From positions 1-64,000 of the forward strand of contig JAKSZP010013561.1 of assembly GCA_022478985.1 (NCBI GenBank): 64,000 bases of DNA, in the 5' to 3' direction. This document shows positions 10,901 to 20,471 of this stretch, one piece after another. A model generated the notes under the pieces. The model made no database searches, was not told where the DNA came from, and was given only the letters and a program-made list of their open reading frames with translations. The stretch is from Massospora cicadina (lineage: Eukaryota; Entomophthoromycota; Entomophthoromycetes; Entomophthorales; Entomophthoraceae). Within the stretch, counting starts at the first letter, position 1, and each line of letters opens with the position of its first letter. The position numbers and the translations under genes are program-made.

Positions 10901-11551
10901 GTTGTAAATTTGGAGATTCTTGAGTGGTGGGATTGTGGGATGAGGATGTGGTCAATATAACTCATCGATATGAGCAGTCCCTCGCATATGTTGGGTCTTG
11001 TCATGTGGGGAAAGATTGGTGATTTGGGGGGAAGAGCATCCTGTAAGCCAAAAGATGCCTTCATTATGCGATATTCAATGTGTCCAGGTGGGTGTCCCCT
11101 GGGATTAGGCCATCAATATGTATTGGGGTTATCCCAGCAGTTGAAATCGCCTAACATGATGATATCTGGTGGGAGGGTGAGAGTAGAAATTTTTCAAAAA
11201 AATTTTTCTCTCGGTTGCAGTGCATGGTGCGTAGATACATGCTAATGAAATTATTTCATCTTGGCATGTGATTGTTGCTACCAGGACTCAACCGTGCAAG
11301 TGTGATGATGAATTTGTAATTTTAGATTTTTTGTTGTTTTGGACTATCACCCCACAGTGAGACGTCCATACTGATTGTGATGGTGCGACCCTGGTTGACC
11401 AGGATTCTTCTTCCCCTTGTAGGCAGTGGGTTTCTTGGATGGCCAAGATGTCTACAAGAGGTTTTCGCAGGAATGCCAGCTTTTTGGCTTGGGACGTATG
11501 AGCCTTGGCTCCTGCGATGTTTAACGTCCCTATTGACACTGAGGTTCCCAC
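7983..11551 (-). pseudogene. LINE family I ORF2, copy 1 (endonuclease-reverse transcriptase, broken)
   Basis: N-terminal AP-endonuclease-like domain: SIGTLNIAGAKA at the start, DILAIQETHC with the catalytic Glu, and the closing FSDH box near 10875, where a TGA follows at once. Reverse transcriptase at 9416-10098: NWRPLALSKTDTKILTKILATRL, then RGLKQGDPLSPLL, then the active-site FADD in LAFADDCVAG near 9495. The last 410 codons (9215-7983) are uninterrupted and include thumb-like sequence and CAVCGGEGSLHHRLETC, a CX2C...H...C motif like the zf-RVT domain. Several frameshifts break the upstream 2.3 kb. The enzyme family nicks target DNA and copies the element RNA there. No ATG is obvious at the start; GTG lies at 11551. 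Confidence 0.8.
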
Positions 11552-11557
11552 GGCGCC

Positions 11558-12981
11558 TCAGGAGTGGTTGGGAGGACCCTCTGGCCCTATCCCAACGCGG
11601 CTCATTTTGGCCATGCTCCGCATCTGTACTCCAACTCTTTCACTGCCATTGTTGGTTCCCTTGATCTGACCCAATGATTCAAGGGAATTGTGGTTTTTTG
11701 CATTTGTGTCAACTTTTCCTGCACAGGTCTCATGTTGATTTGATGCGGGTTGTTGATTGGATTTTATATTTTTGAGGTTCAACTTTGTTGCATTGTGCAC
11801 CGCATTTTCACCCAAATTGTGGTTGCATTGTTCCTCAGTATGTGCATGACTGATGACGCTTTGTGGCTCAGTCTGGTAACTGTGAAAATTTTCGACCTGG
11901 GCATATTATTCTGATTGGTTGGTTCAGTGAATATCCAAAATATCCTCCTGAATTTGTCCGTGGTTAATGGCAGATTCCGCGTGTGCCACCGCTTCAGCCG
12001 CTGCTCTCTTGCAAGCTTTTTCTGCTGCTTTACGCTGTTTACTTGTAACTGGGTCCATGATGGAGTATAGTCCATCTTCACCCCAGCGGAATGGGTGGTA
12101 ACCATCAGTCATTTTGGCGAAGTTTTCGTTACTTTTGTCCATGGCTTCCTTACAGTAGTCTGCTTCCATTAATTCTTCCTTCATGGGGCATGCGTGTTCC
12201 TTGTGTCTCAATGAACCGCAGTGGTTGCATATAGGCAATGCGCGTTCCAGTGTAGCTCAGAATGTGGATGACTGTCCCCCATCCACAAAGTGAAACTCTG
12301 CTATGCAGGGAATTCTTGATAGGTCATCTTCCATTTTGAGGAATGGGTTGATTACAGCGATAGCTTTGCCTGTGCACAGGTCGGGCATTAAGTGAAATCG
12401 GTGTAATTTGAGTTGTTGGATTTCTCCATAGGCCACAAGACCTTTGCGGAGCTCCTCCTCAATTACCTTATGAGGAAGGTTGGTGGGGAGCGAGTCAAAA
12501 GAGATAACAAAGTTTTCACTTTGTTCCATCTGGTGCGCGCGGTGCGCACAATTTTTTTGCCCTCAGGGAGGGCAAAGTCCAAGCAGATTTTTGCTGTGGC
12601 ATTGGCTTCATTGGCTGTTTTGAAACCACTATCGAGCCAGCCGTGGCCCATGTTGTTGGTGGCTACGTACACCGCGTGAGGGAATTGTGAGGGCTGTGCC
12701 TCACATGTTTTCTCCCACAGGGTCGGTGACTCATCCCCAAGGAAGAGTCTGATCCCATGTTCCACCTTTGACAAAGGTTGGTTGAATTGGATGTACATGT
12801 ATTGCGCGTGCTTTACAGTAAATACCATAAACCCAAACGGTGTCTGAGTTTGCGATTTTTTTATGGCTTGGGTTCCTGGTCCCCCTCCAGGGCGTTTCTT
12901 GCCCTTAGTTGCACCGTTAAGCGCACCGCTTGCCGCGATGCTCACCCATGTTGTATTATTTTTGTTATTAAAGTCGCACAT
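11558..12981 (-). pseudogene. LINE family I ORF1, copy 1 (broken)
   Basis: ATG at 12981 starts MCDFNNKNNTTWVS, followed by a basic Gly/Lys/Pro stretch. Next come an ordered domain (WEKTCEAQ, MGHGWLDSGFKTANEA) and a second one (FDSLPTNLPHKVIEEELRKG, LCTGKAIAVINPF). A CCHC knuckle near 12180-12235 reads CNHCGSLRHKEHAC. The C-terminus is Ala-rich and then Gln/Asn/His-rich. A frameshift lies near 12530, and a TGA near 12258 replaces the Arg codon seen in copy 2. The stop at 11558 immediately precedes the ORF2 frame. The likely role is an RNA-binding chaperone of the LINE RNP, inferred from the knuckle and its position. Confidence 0.75.
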
Positions 12982-13063
12982 CTTTCCTGTGTGTGATTTT
13001 CCAAATTTGCTGTTTGAATCAAATTGTAGTAACTAAAGTAATTGTTACGAGAAAGAAAAGCTA

Positions 13064-13081
13064 TGACATAATCATCTTTAT
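13064..13081. repeat. Target-site duplication, right (family I LINE copy 1)
   Basis: Matches 7815-7834; see the left copy. The A1 LTR resumes directly after it. Confidence 0.75.
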
Positions 13082-13331
13082 ATAATAAATCTTCTTACTC
13101 AGCAGGACAAAATTTGTTTCATATTACTTAATGTACTTTGAAAATTATTGCCAATGACATCACTCTGATCAGACTGAATAAATCTTAGTTCGCCCTTGCC
13201 TATAAAATGCCTTGTTCATTCCCATCCACAGTGACCTGGTTACTTGTACTGCCACCAGTTTAGGTGTTAATCTCATGCATTCACCGGTCAAGGAATGACC
13301 AGTTACACCAGTTGCGGCCTCATCCGTGACA
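13082..13331 (+). repeat. 3' LTR of Gypsy A1, second part
   Basis: Continues the LTR begun at 7262 and matches 26500-26759, including CCTATAAA, GTGACCTGGTTNCTTGTACTG and GGTCAAGGAATGACCAG. It ends ...TGACA at 13331, giving TG...CA termini overall. After this point the two copies have different flanks, which marks the element edge. Confidence 0.65.
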
Positions 13332-13649
13332 CTTTCCCTTCCAAAAAGAGACCTGGTAAATGCTCAAAGGTGCCTGGAATGAACTCTAATAAAAATCAAT
13401 GTTAGTATCGTCATCATGGATAGAGTATTCCACTTTTCTCTTGGTTAACACAGTATCAGGTCTAGTCCCAATGACATGTAGTTTCTCTAGTTTGTTCCTT
13501 CAAGTGGTAAAACAAAACCTTAGCTACAATGCTTAATTCAGGAAATATTTGTTTTTCTCTGGTTCTCTTTTTGACCTGGAGGATGGCTAGCTTCAATGTT
13601 GCTTGAAACTTCTAAAAGTATAATGGTTAACTCTTCAGCCAAATCCTAT

Positions 13650-14324
13650 TGGTAGCTCCTAGGTGGTAGGTTTCTTCTATCCACTGCTATGATCAATGGC
13701 AGGAGGGTAGTCACTTAAGCCTCCGCTCATACAGGGCTTTGAAGGGGGACATTCCAATCACGCGGTGATGGCTTGACTTGTAAGCCAACAGTGCTGATGG
13801 GAGCAACTGGTCAAACTTTGAGGTTATAGTTTAGGGGCTTCTTCTTTAGAATGCATCCTAAGGTCCCGTTTACTCTTTTGACACTTCCATTGGAGAAAAT
13901 ATATTAGGGGTGGTGAATTTCTGCTTCTTCCTACAAATCCATTGACTTCTTCACAATGTCCAAGATAAAGTTTTTGCCATTATCTGACAAGAGAATTTTG
14001 AATACATCCATATCTTGTAATTACCTGGTTGTATAAGAAAAAGGCAGTGGAATTTTCATTATATGTCTTGACCATGGATTCTTTGAACCACTTAGTGAAG
14101 TGGTTGATCGCCACCAGGATGAAATTGGCGCTGCTGGATGCTTTTGGCAACGGTTTCACCACGTCAATAAAGAAATTGCTGAATGGTGCATGGGAGAATA
14201 GTTGCAAACTCGAATCATTTTTCCAGCAGGTGAAAACTAGCGCAGGGTACACACAAAGCCAATGCTTGGTGTATTTTTCAGAAATTAATTCCCAGTAAAA
14301 CCTCTCCTTGAGGTAAGCCAACAT
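13650..14324 (-). pseudogene. Gypsy C integrase remnant
   Basis: The 114-codon frame 14324-13980 includes FSNFFIDVVKPLPKASSSANFILVAINHFTKWFK, the first catalytic-Asp box of a Gypsy integrase core with the Asp kept. Past the stop, LLSDNGKNFILD holds the second Asp (near 13965), and SNGSVKRVNGTL near 13870 is the Glu box with Glu replaced by Lys. Integrase would have inserted the cDNA; here it is dead. Confidence 0.7.
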
Positions 14325-15673
14325 CTTCTTTTATCACCTATGGCCCACATGTTTGTGAGCCTCCATTACTATCTCCATGAGTTCCCTGGGCCAGATATAA
14401 GGATATCATTTGTCTTGAAAATTCTTTTGCAGATTTCCAGTTGACATTCAGGGTTTCTTTAGAGCATCTGCACAGGATGATCTTGACTTCATTTGTCTCT
14501 TCCTACCAATCTTCTTCAGGTAACCCAATTAGGTTGTACAGGCAATCGCTCTCTGGTGCCTGTAGTGGAGTACTGGTAGTCTGGACTGTCATGTTTACAT
14601 GACTTTTTTGAGGGGTCCAACTTCCATGACAAGGCTGGGCGTCAAGAGTCAAAAAAGGTCAAGTTACAGGATTCCCTGACTTAAGGCACACCTTGGACTA
14701 ACGCTGGGTACAGGAATGATATGTCCAGGTTGGAGCTGGGAAGTGCAAGATTCCCAGCCATGCGTTATGGCAGTGGTGTTAAAACGGTTGAGTTACCTTC
14801 TAAATGATGATGGTTAGGTTCAGTTGTTAAGAAAACGTGGTTTCAAAACCCATTCAATTCCCAATCAATTTCCAGCTTAGGGTGACCTTGCATTTAATCA
14901 ATAACCCGAGTTTGGTTATCTTTAGTTATAGTACCATGCCCAATGGAAGTGTGCACTTATTAGTTCACCTGGGCTTAGCACCACTTCCACTGATCAATTG
15001 TTCCCCCGTAATGTTTAAGTATGATTCTTTGAGACCAACCTTATCGTTGGTCATCTTACTTTAAGTAAAATTTTCATGTTCGTTTGCATTTTTAAATTTA
15101 TGGCTACTAGTCTGAACCAGTGCGTGGATCTCAAGAGATCTCTTTAACAACTTTGGCCGCTCTATTTTCACTAAAGTATCTACAAGATCAAGTGCACAGT
15201 TGTCCCTCTTGGTTCCCCTCAAACTGAGGACCCAAACCCTCTGGTACCAATCTTCGCTTGGTTTGGGCCCCCCCATGGGGCCCACCCAAGTGTTCCTGAT
15301 TTTTTGCTTTTGACTAATCTACACCGCGTTATACACCCTTGCACTGGGTTACTTTGGCTCTGGCGCCCTTCGCGGTGACCTCTTTAAATAACCTAATGAA
15401 GAGTGCTGGCTTTGTGGCTGTGCACCACGCACCACCTCACTGGGAACTGTAGAGTTATAGACACTCTCCTGACGTGGAAAAACCATTTTCATTGAGGTTT
15501 TAATCTCCTGATCGATGTAAGATTTCAAATTATACCCTTGGAGGAGAACATCCCAACATGCAAGGCGTCCATCTGGATCCTTCATGTCTCTTAGCCAGCA
15601 GAGTGAAGCGTGATCTTTGAGTACTTTGAAAAGTACTATATATATGGCCTAAAGTGCATAACTGCTCTTATTA

Positions 15674-15961
15674 CTACAAAGCATTTAGTTTATTAACTAT
15701 GTAATTCTTTTCTGCCTTTCTAAACACTTTAGAATAATACTTTTCTAGATAATCTACTTTGTCTTCATCCAATTGTGCTAAGATTGCATAAAGTACCACA
15801 TCACTGGCGTATGTGTACAAGTCGAAGGTCTTAATAAAATCCAGATATTCCAGGATAAGTGCTTCTACCAAATGTGTCTTAAACTCAGTGAACCCATGCT
15901 CCTGCTCCGGGCTCCAGACAAACTTTGCCTTCTTTAAAAAGCAGGTAGGTAAGGGTTGCAA
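15674..15961 (-). pseudogene. Gypsy C RNase H fragment
   Basis: The 95-codon frame contains the connection (CFLKKAKFVWSPEQEHGFTEFK) and the first RNase H motif as FDLYTYASDVVLYAILAQ. The catalytic Asp of the usual T-D-A-S is Tyr. The AEKNYIVNKLNAL box follows at the end. The next part, towards 15300, is badly decayed. Confidence 0.7.
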
Positions 15962-16216
15962 TCAAGTCTGTAAAATGAGGTATAAACTGCATGTTTTACC
16001 CCACCATTCCTATAAACACTTGAGCGTCCCTCATACTCTTGAGTGGCTACATTGCTAAATTTCATCCACTTTCCCATACTGAGGTTTAATTATGGCTGGG
16101 CTAATCTCGTGCCCCATGAACTCTAGTTTTAACTTGAGGAAAGTACACTTACTACTCTTCAGTTTTAAGTTGGATGTGCGCAACTGCATAAAAACCTTCT
16201 GGAGGTGCTTCAATTG

Positions 16217-16602
16217 TCATTGAAATGTGCGACTTAACACTGTGAAGTCATCAAGGTATATTAACACAATCAATAACTTGATGTTGCTGAAGATTTGATC
16301 TGTCACTCGTTGGAAGGTTGTAGAGGCGTTACAGAGCCATTGCAGCATCCTCGTGGGTTCAATCAAGCCTTGGGTGCTGATTAAGGCGCATTTCTCCTGA
16401 TCTTCAGCGAAAGTCTCATTTGCCAGTAGTTGCAGGCTAGGTTCATTGCCAAAAAGTATTTTGAGCCACCCAGGCACTTTAAAGCATCATCAAGACATGA
16501 TAAAGGGTATAAGTCCATCTTGGGGATATTGTTTATGTGGTAATTTATGACTAACCTATGGTCCCATCCTTCTTGCGCATCAGCAACAAAGGAGATACCC
16601 AA
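16217..16602 (-). pseudogene. Gypsy C reverse transcriptase fragment
   Basis: Two overlapping frames cover fingers and palm: HRLVINYHINNIPKMDLYPL with DDALKCLGGSKYFLAMNLAC (16602-16381), then CALISTQGL, TRMLQWLCNASTTFQRV and IYLDDFTVLSRTF (16477-16217). The catalytic YLDD is intact, while the first catalytic Asp of the usual F-x-x-(L/M)D-L box reads MNL, so this RT is inactive. The frames overlap around 16381-16477, indicating one frameshift. Confidence 0.75.
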
Positions 16603-17509
16603 GGGCTATTTGATTGATGTATTAGCCTGGCCAGCTAACTTATTGAGCTCTTTCATGATGACTGTGTCCTTTTTTTATACGGCGCTAAGGTTTGGAATTG
16701 AAGAGGATAGCAGATCTGGTGTTCATCTTATGTACCTCCCCTTTGCACAGGCCATAGTCGTTGAGACCAGTGCTAAAGGTGTCATTAAACTCATCCAAAC
16801 GTTAGTTAAACTCTTTTTTCTGCTTAGGGGTCACATCTCTAAACCTGAGCTTATTGAAACCTCCAACCGTATGTATGGACTCAGTATCTTGGCAACTGGT
16901 CAGGCGGGCCAGTGCTACAACTTGTCCCTTTCAACTTTTTTTGGGTGAGTAGTAGAGTTTCTCAAAACAATGTTCAGCTCTCTAGAGTAGCTGTTCTTAT
17001 AGGATCCTGGCAGTACTCTAGGCTCTTGCTCTAAAATTCCATCTCATTTGTACACATCCAATATTGTGTCAGGAGAAATTTTAATGTTAATTGATATGTT
17101 CATTATTTTTTGGTCCTCTGGTCAAATTTCCATGCTTTCACTTACCTCAAGAGGATTCTTTATTACGTTCTCAAAGTAGTTGGTAGTTGTTTTACACCCT
17201 TCTCCTTCAAGGATTAATTAATTGGGAAGATCAATTGGTCTGTTTCAAACAAGAACATATGCTGTTTTTGAGGTTTAACATCCTCTTCCTTGAACACCAG
17301 GGGGAGAAAGTAGCTTAAGAAGCTAATTGTGCTTGTAGTAAAGTCTTTCTTCGCCTGAAAACTTCAGAAGAAACTGTGTTCAATCAGAAACTATAGTGGT
17401 CATTGTCCAATATTATGCGTGGCCATCAGGACCATGCTCCCAGATTCTAAAGGAAAAGCAGAATAAGCTCCTAAGGCGCTGGTAATGTCATGTCTTGTGG
17501 TGCAGTATT

Positions 17510-17988
17510 TCGCATTGTAGACAATGTCATCATAAAATTAAGAGTCACCATAAGTTTTGAGGAGATGATGTTCACTGGAGCCCTAGTGTCTTTACTGCCA
17601 GTATGCACACCTTCTGTATGATAACTTTCACCTTCTTTGCGCGATTGCTGAAGGAGTTTCCAGTGGCCAAGACTTCATTGGCAGACTATTCAAATTGATT
17701 CAAGGCAATAGTGCTGGTACTAGCCTTGGTAGAGTCTTCCTCATCCAGTGCCACATTCTTCAAGTTAGAAGTGACCAACTGCTCTTTATCTCCAACAGAA
17801 TTATTCATTCTGGTAGAATTGTTTACTTGGGCCAAATAGGTATCATCTAACATAGATCCGTCAGCATCAAAAACTCTTAGCCTATCTGGTACAGCCACTG
17901 TGCTAAGTGCCCCTAACACATGGTAACCAGCACTAGCAAAGTCTTCATCTTCATAGTCGTCTTCACCTTCAGTGTAGAGGTCCACCAT
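17510..17988 (-). pseudogene. Gypsy C gag-protease linker and retropepsin remnant
   Basis: A 100-codon acidic frame (17988-17686, with GEDDYEDEDFASAGYHV) precedes the protease. Near 17560 a frameshift separates the strand before the active site from DTRAPVNIISSKLMVTL, in which D-T/S-G-A has become D-T-R-A. The Asp remains; the flap side matches elements B and D. Confidence 0.55.
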
Positions 17989-18387
17989 ATTTACGGTATC
18001 AGGTGTGTCTTCTTTAGAAGGTTTTTTGCAGCTGTAACTAAAAAACAGGAATTAGTGAGGTTCCCAGGTTGGTGACACTTATGGAAATTAAATTCTCGAT
18101 TTGGCAAGCGTTCAGAAGGTTTGTTGTTCTTCTCCTTGGGCTTTTCAACCTATCATTGGCAACATAAACGGCTTTATTGACTCATTGAGGGGTGATATAG
18201 GTGCCATGCCCTTATTTTTAGATTTGTACTTCCCTTGTACATTGAGCAGCGCCTTCTTATTCGCTTTGAGCGCTGTTGCACTCTTGACCTCCAAAGTCAT
18301 GTTCATCTTTAGATTATGATGCATATCCGGAGAGCTTAATAAAACAGCTTTGATGGTAAGCAGATCAATTGTTCCATTGGTCCACAA
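17980..18387 (-). pseudogene. Gypsy C gag fragment with decayed zinc knuckle
   Basis: An 80-codon frame (18387-18145) rich in Lys, Asn and Ser leads into FHKCHQPGNLTNSC near 18045-18090. The spacing is that of a CX2CX4HX4C retroviral-type knuckle, but the first Cys is Phe and the His is Asn, so zinc binding is lost. Gag of this family packages the element RNA. A TGA near 18145 and further stops break the frame. Upstream sequence (18391-18957) shows no gag frame. Confidence 0.5.
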
Positions 18388-18390
18388 CTG

Positions 18391-18957
18391 CTGGGACTTA
18401 AGGTAGAAACAAGAGCATAAATCAAACTGACTCGTTTTTGTCCATCTTAACCAACAGAAACTCCTTATAATATTCTAGACATCTTGTTCGCTACCAAACT
18501 TGAATTGTAAGATCTTCTTACTATAGTAAAAGATAATCCAGGTCTTAAGCTCAAGCTGAGAATTTCTTAAGCCTCTCAGCTCATGCATCCTTGTACATGG
18601 TGAGCCTTCTGGCAATTGCTAGTGCCATCTATGTTATTTTTTTACATTTGAAGTGTCAATAAATTAACTGAATGGATCCTTCCAATATAATCAGAATTAG
18701 GGTTGCAGTTAGTCAGGCATGAATGCCAGCTAATCACTTAGCTTTAAACTATTTAACGATATATTTTTTAAATTGATTTAGTTTGCCAGAATGTGGGTTC
18801 ACCGCTGAAATGTCAATTTATGCAACATTGTGGGAATTTCCGGTGGAAAGTGAATAAATCTATTACCATCCATTTGAATAGGTTCCGCTGACTAATTCAG
18901 AACACTGGCAACTCATGCCAAGTATGCTTGAAGTTATATTTATATTATTAATTTATA
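18391..18957. other. AT-rich stretch without recognised gene
   Basis: No frame longer than a few dozen codons. It includes the host sequence into which the family II LINE at 18969 inserted. Confidence 0.5.
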
Positions 18958-18968
18958 TATTATTGATT
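18958..18968. repeat. Target-site duplication, left (family II LINE copy 1)
   Basis: TATTATTGATT here and at 24235-24245, exact 11 bp. Confidence 0.7.
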
Positions 18969-19062
18969 AACTTTTCTTTCTCATTGTAGTCACTATTGCA
19001 GCCTATTCAATTCAAGACTGAATCTAGTTTGATAATCTCACAGAGGAGATTAGTCTGCGCCC

Positions 19063-20471
19063 ATGTCAGGGAGCAGTTGGGAAAGCAAGGTAAGAGGAGC
19101 AGGTGGAAGGTCCGCGGCCTCCAACGTTCAAAAACGCCCCAGAGAATCCGGCGGAATAGACAAAAATCTTAAAAAACTGGCGGTCACAATTTCCCCGGAG
19201 ATACTCGTGTGGCAAGCACGATGCAACCAGTACATCAACACGCCACACTCCCAGCCACTTTCATCAGTGGAATTCGGAGTCCGTGTGTATCTGAACATCC
19301 AAAAAATGGCCTTATGGGAAAAATTTTGTGAAGATGTACACAAAGTTTTCCTGACCGCGGTGTACATTGCACCTCACTCCATGTCGCGTGGTTGGCTAGA
19401 CCTAAGTTTCAAAAGCAAAAAAGCAGCAGATGAGGCTGCAGCAGTGCGCATAGTGGTTGACCTCCCCGAAGGGCAATAGGTCATCGAAACCAAACGCACC
19501 AGATGGACAAAATCAAACCAAATTTTCCTCACGTTTGACTTTTTGCCTACTACGGTAAAACGTGACATTTTGGAACAACACCTGAAAGATGGTCTCGCTG
19601 TATATGGTGAAATAAAATCTTTTGAAATGCAACGCTTCACACTGATGCCACACCTGTGCACTGGCAAAGCCATTGCAGTTCTGACCCCAACTGAGGAGAT
19701 CACAAAGGACCTAACCCAGATCCCACACTCCACTTTTATTGATATTGCAGGGCATACCACCCACCCATTCCAGTTGACCGTGGACAGCGAGCCCCCCATT
19801 TGCACCCACTGTGATGCGTTTGGCCATAAGGCGCACGCATGCCCCATCAAGGAGGGCGTCACATTCCAAGAGCACCCCTCAGCAGCCATGGCCAGCGGAG
19901 AGGTGCACTACAAACCAACCGCAAGCACTAAGGAGGCTTATCCATGGGGAGCACAAGGCTGCTACCTATTGGTAAAGCCTATCTCCCCACAGGAGCGGAA
20001 GAAGGCCAAGCAAGCCCATAGGGCCGCGGCCAAGGAAGCGGCCAAGGCCACCACCGCTATCCCACACTCACAACGCCAGGAGGTCATAGAGACCTTCGCG
20101 GTGGAAGCAACTTGGGAATCCATCATCCAATCAGATTGGGAAGCCCATGCCGAGAAGGCCACTCAATCTGAGGATCTGATGGGAGATTTGATCTCACCCA
20201 ATCGTTGCACCCAAGCTCTGGTCAAAACTGACTTGGGACCTATCCCAACTGAAAAATTTTTTTTGACGCTCGATGGTGCACCAAACTTATCCGCACCACA
20301 AAAAATTTGTCTGACGTCAGGAAAACAAAAGTGAAGGCCAAAGCCAATGCGACTCTTTCCACAAAAATCAACAAAAACTCTGATAGCGTTGTTGCTAACA
20401 CCCACGCTGCTGTGAAAGCCTGGGGACCACAGAAGAGGCTGGTGGGCCCACCCCTCACACCTAAGGTGTGA
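19063..20471 (+). pseudogene. LINE family II ORF1, copy 1 (broken)
   Basis: ATG at 19063 (MSGSSWESKVRG) follows the GAGGAGATTAG leader shared with copy 2. A basic N-terminus is followed by the ordered domain (SSVEFGVRVYLN, SMSRGWLDLSFKSKKAADEA). A TAG at 19477 interrupts just after DLPEGQ. The second domain follows from 19543 (REILEQ-type helix, DGLAVYGEIKSFEMQRF, LCTGKAIAVLTP). Zinc knuckle at about 19797-19845: CTHCDAFGHKAHAC, intact CX2CX4HX4C. An Ala/Lys-rich coiled region (KKAKQAHRAAAKEAAKA) lies after it. A frameshift near 20318 displaces the last 50 codons. The TGA stop at 20469-20471 overlaps the ORF2 start. Confidence 0.78.

Larger units (their letters stand above)
7835..13063 (-). 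mobile_element. Full-length LINE retrotransposon, family I copy 1 (5.23 kb)
   Basis: Flanked by an 18-20-bp duplication and equal in length to the second copy (40553-45781), to which it is about 90-95% similar by eye. The 5' end on the minus strand begins near AGCTTTTCTTTCTCG; the 3' end is CCCCTGGTCGGCTTACCTC then TTAAATAAA in place of a long poly(A). Order: short 5' UTR, ORF1 with zinc knuckle, ORF2 with endonuclease, reverse transcriptase and a C-terminal Cys/His motif, short 3' UTR. It sits in the 3' LTR of Gypsy A1, so it is younger than that LTR. Confidence 0.85.
13340..18390 (-). mobile_element. Ty3/Gypsy element C (degenerate, minus strand)
   Basis: Minus-strand order is gag, protease, RT, RNase H, integrase, the Ty3/Gypsy order. 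Its protease motif (APVNIISSKL) matches elements B (APINIVSTKM) and D (APVNIVSTKL), so the three form one lineage, distinct from chromodomain element A2. Integrase decays towards 13340, next to the end of the A1 LTR; no LTRs of its own were recognised. Confidence 0.75.

Noticed and set aside
12413..12996. Plus-strand ORFs across LINE ORF1
   Set aside because: Shadows of the minus-strand ORF1, which has the zinc knuckle and a homologue at 44278-45660.
13082..14000. The 820-bp LTR as the LTR of minus-strand Gypsy C
   Set aside because: TATA motifs point to plus orientation, and the second copy has A1 3' internal sequence on its left and unrelated sequence on its right.
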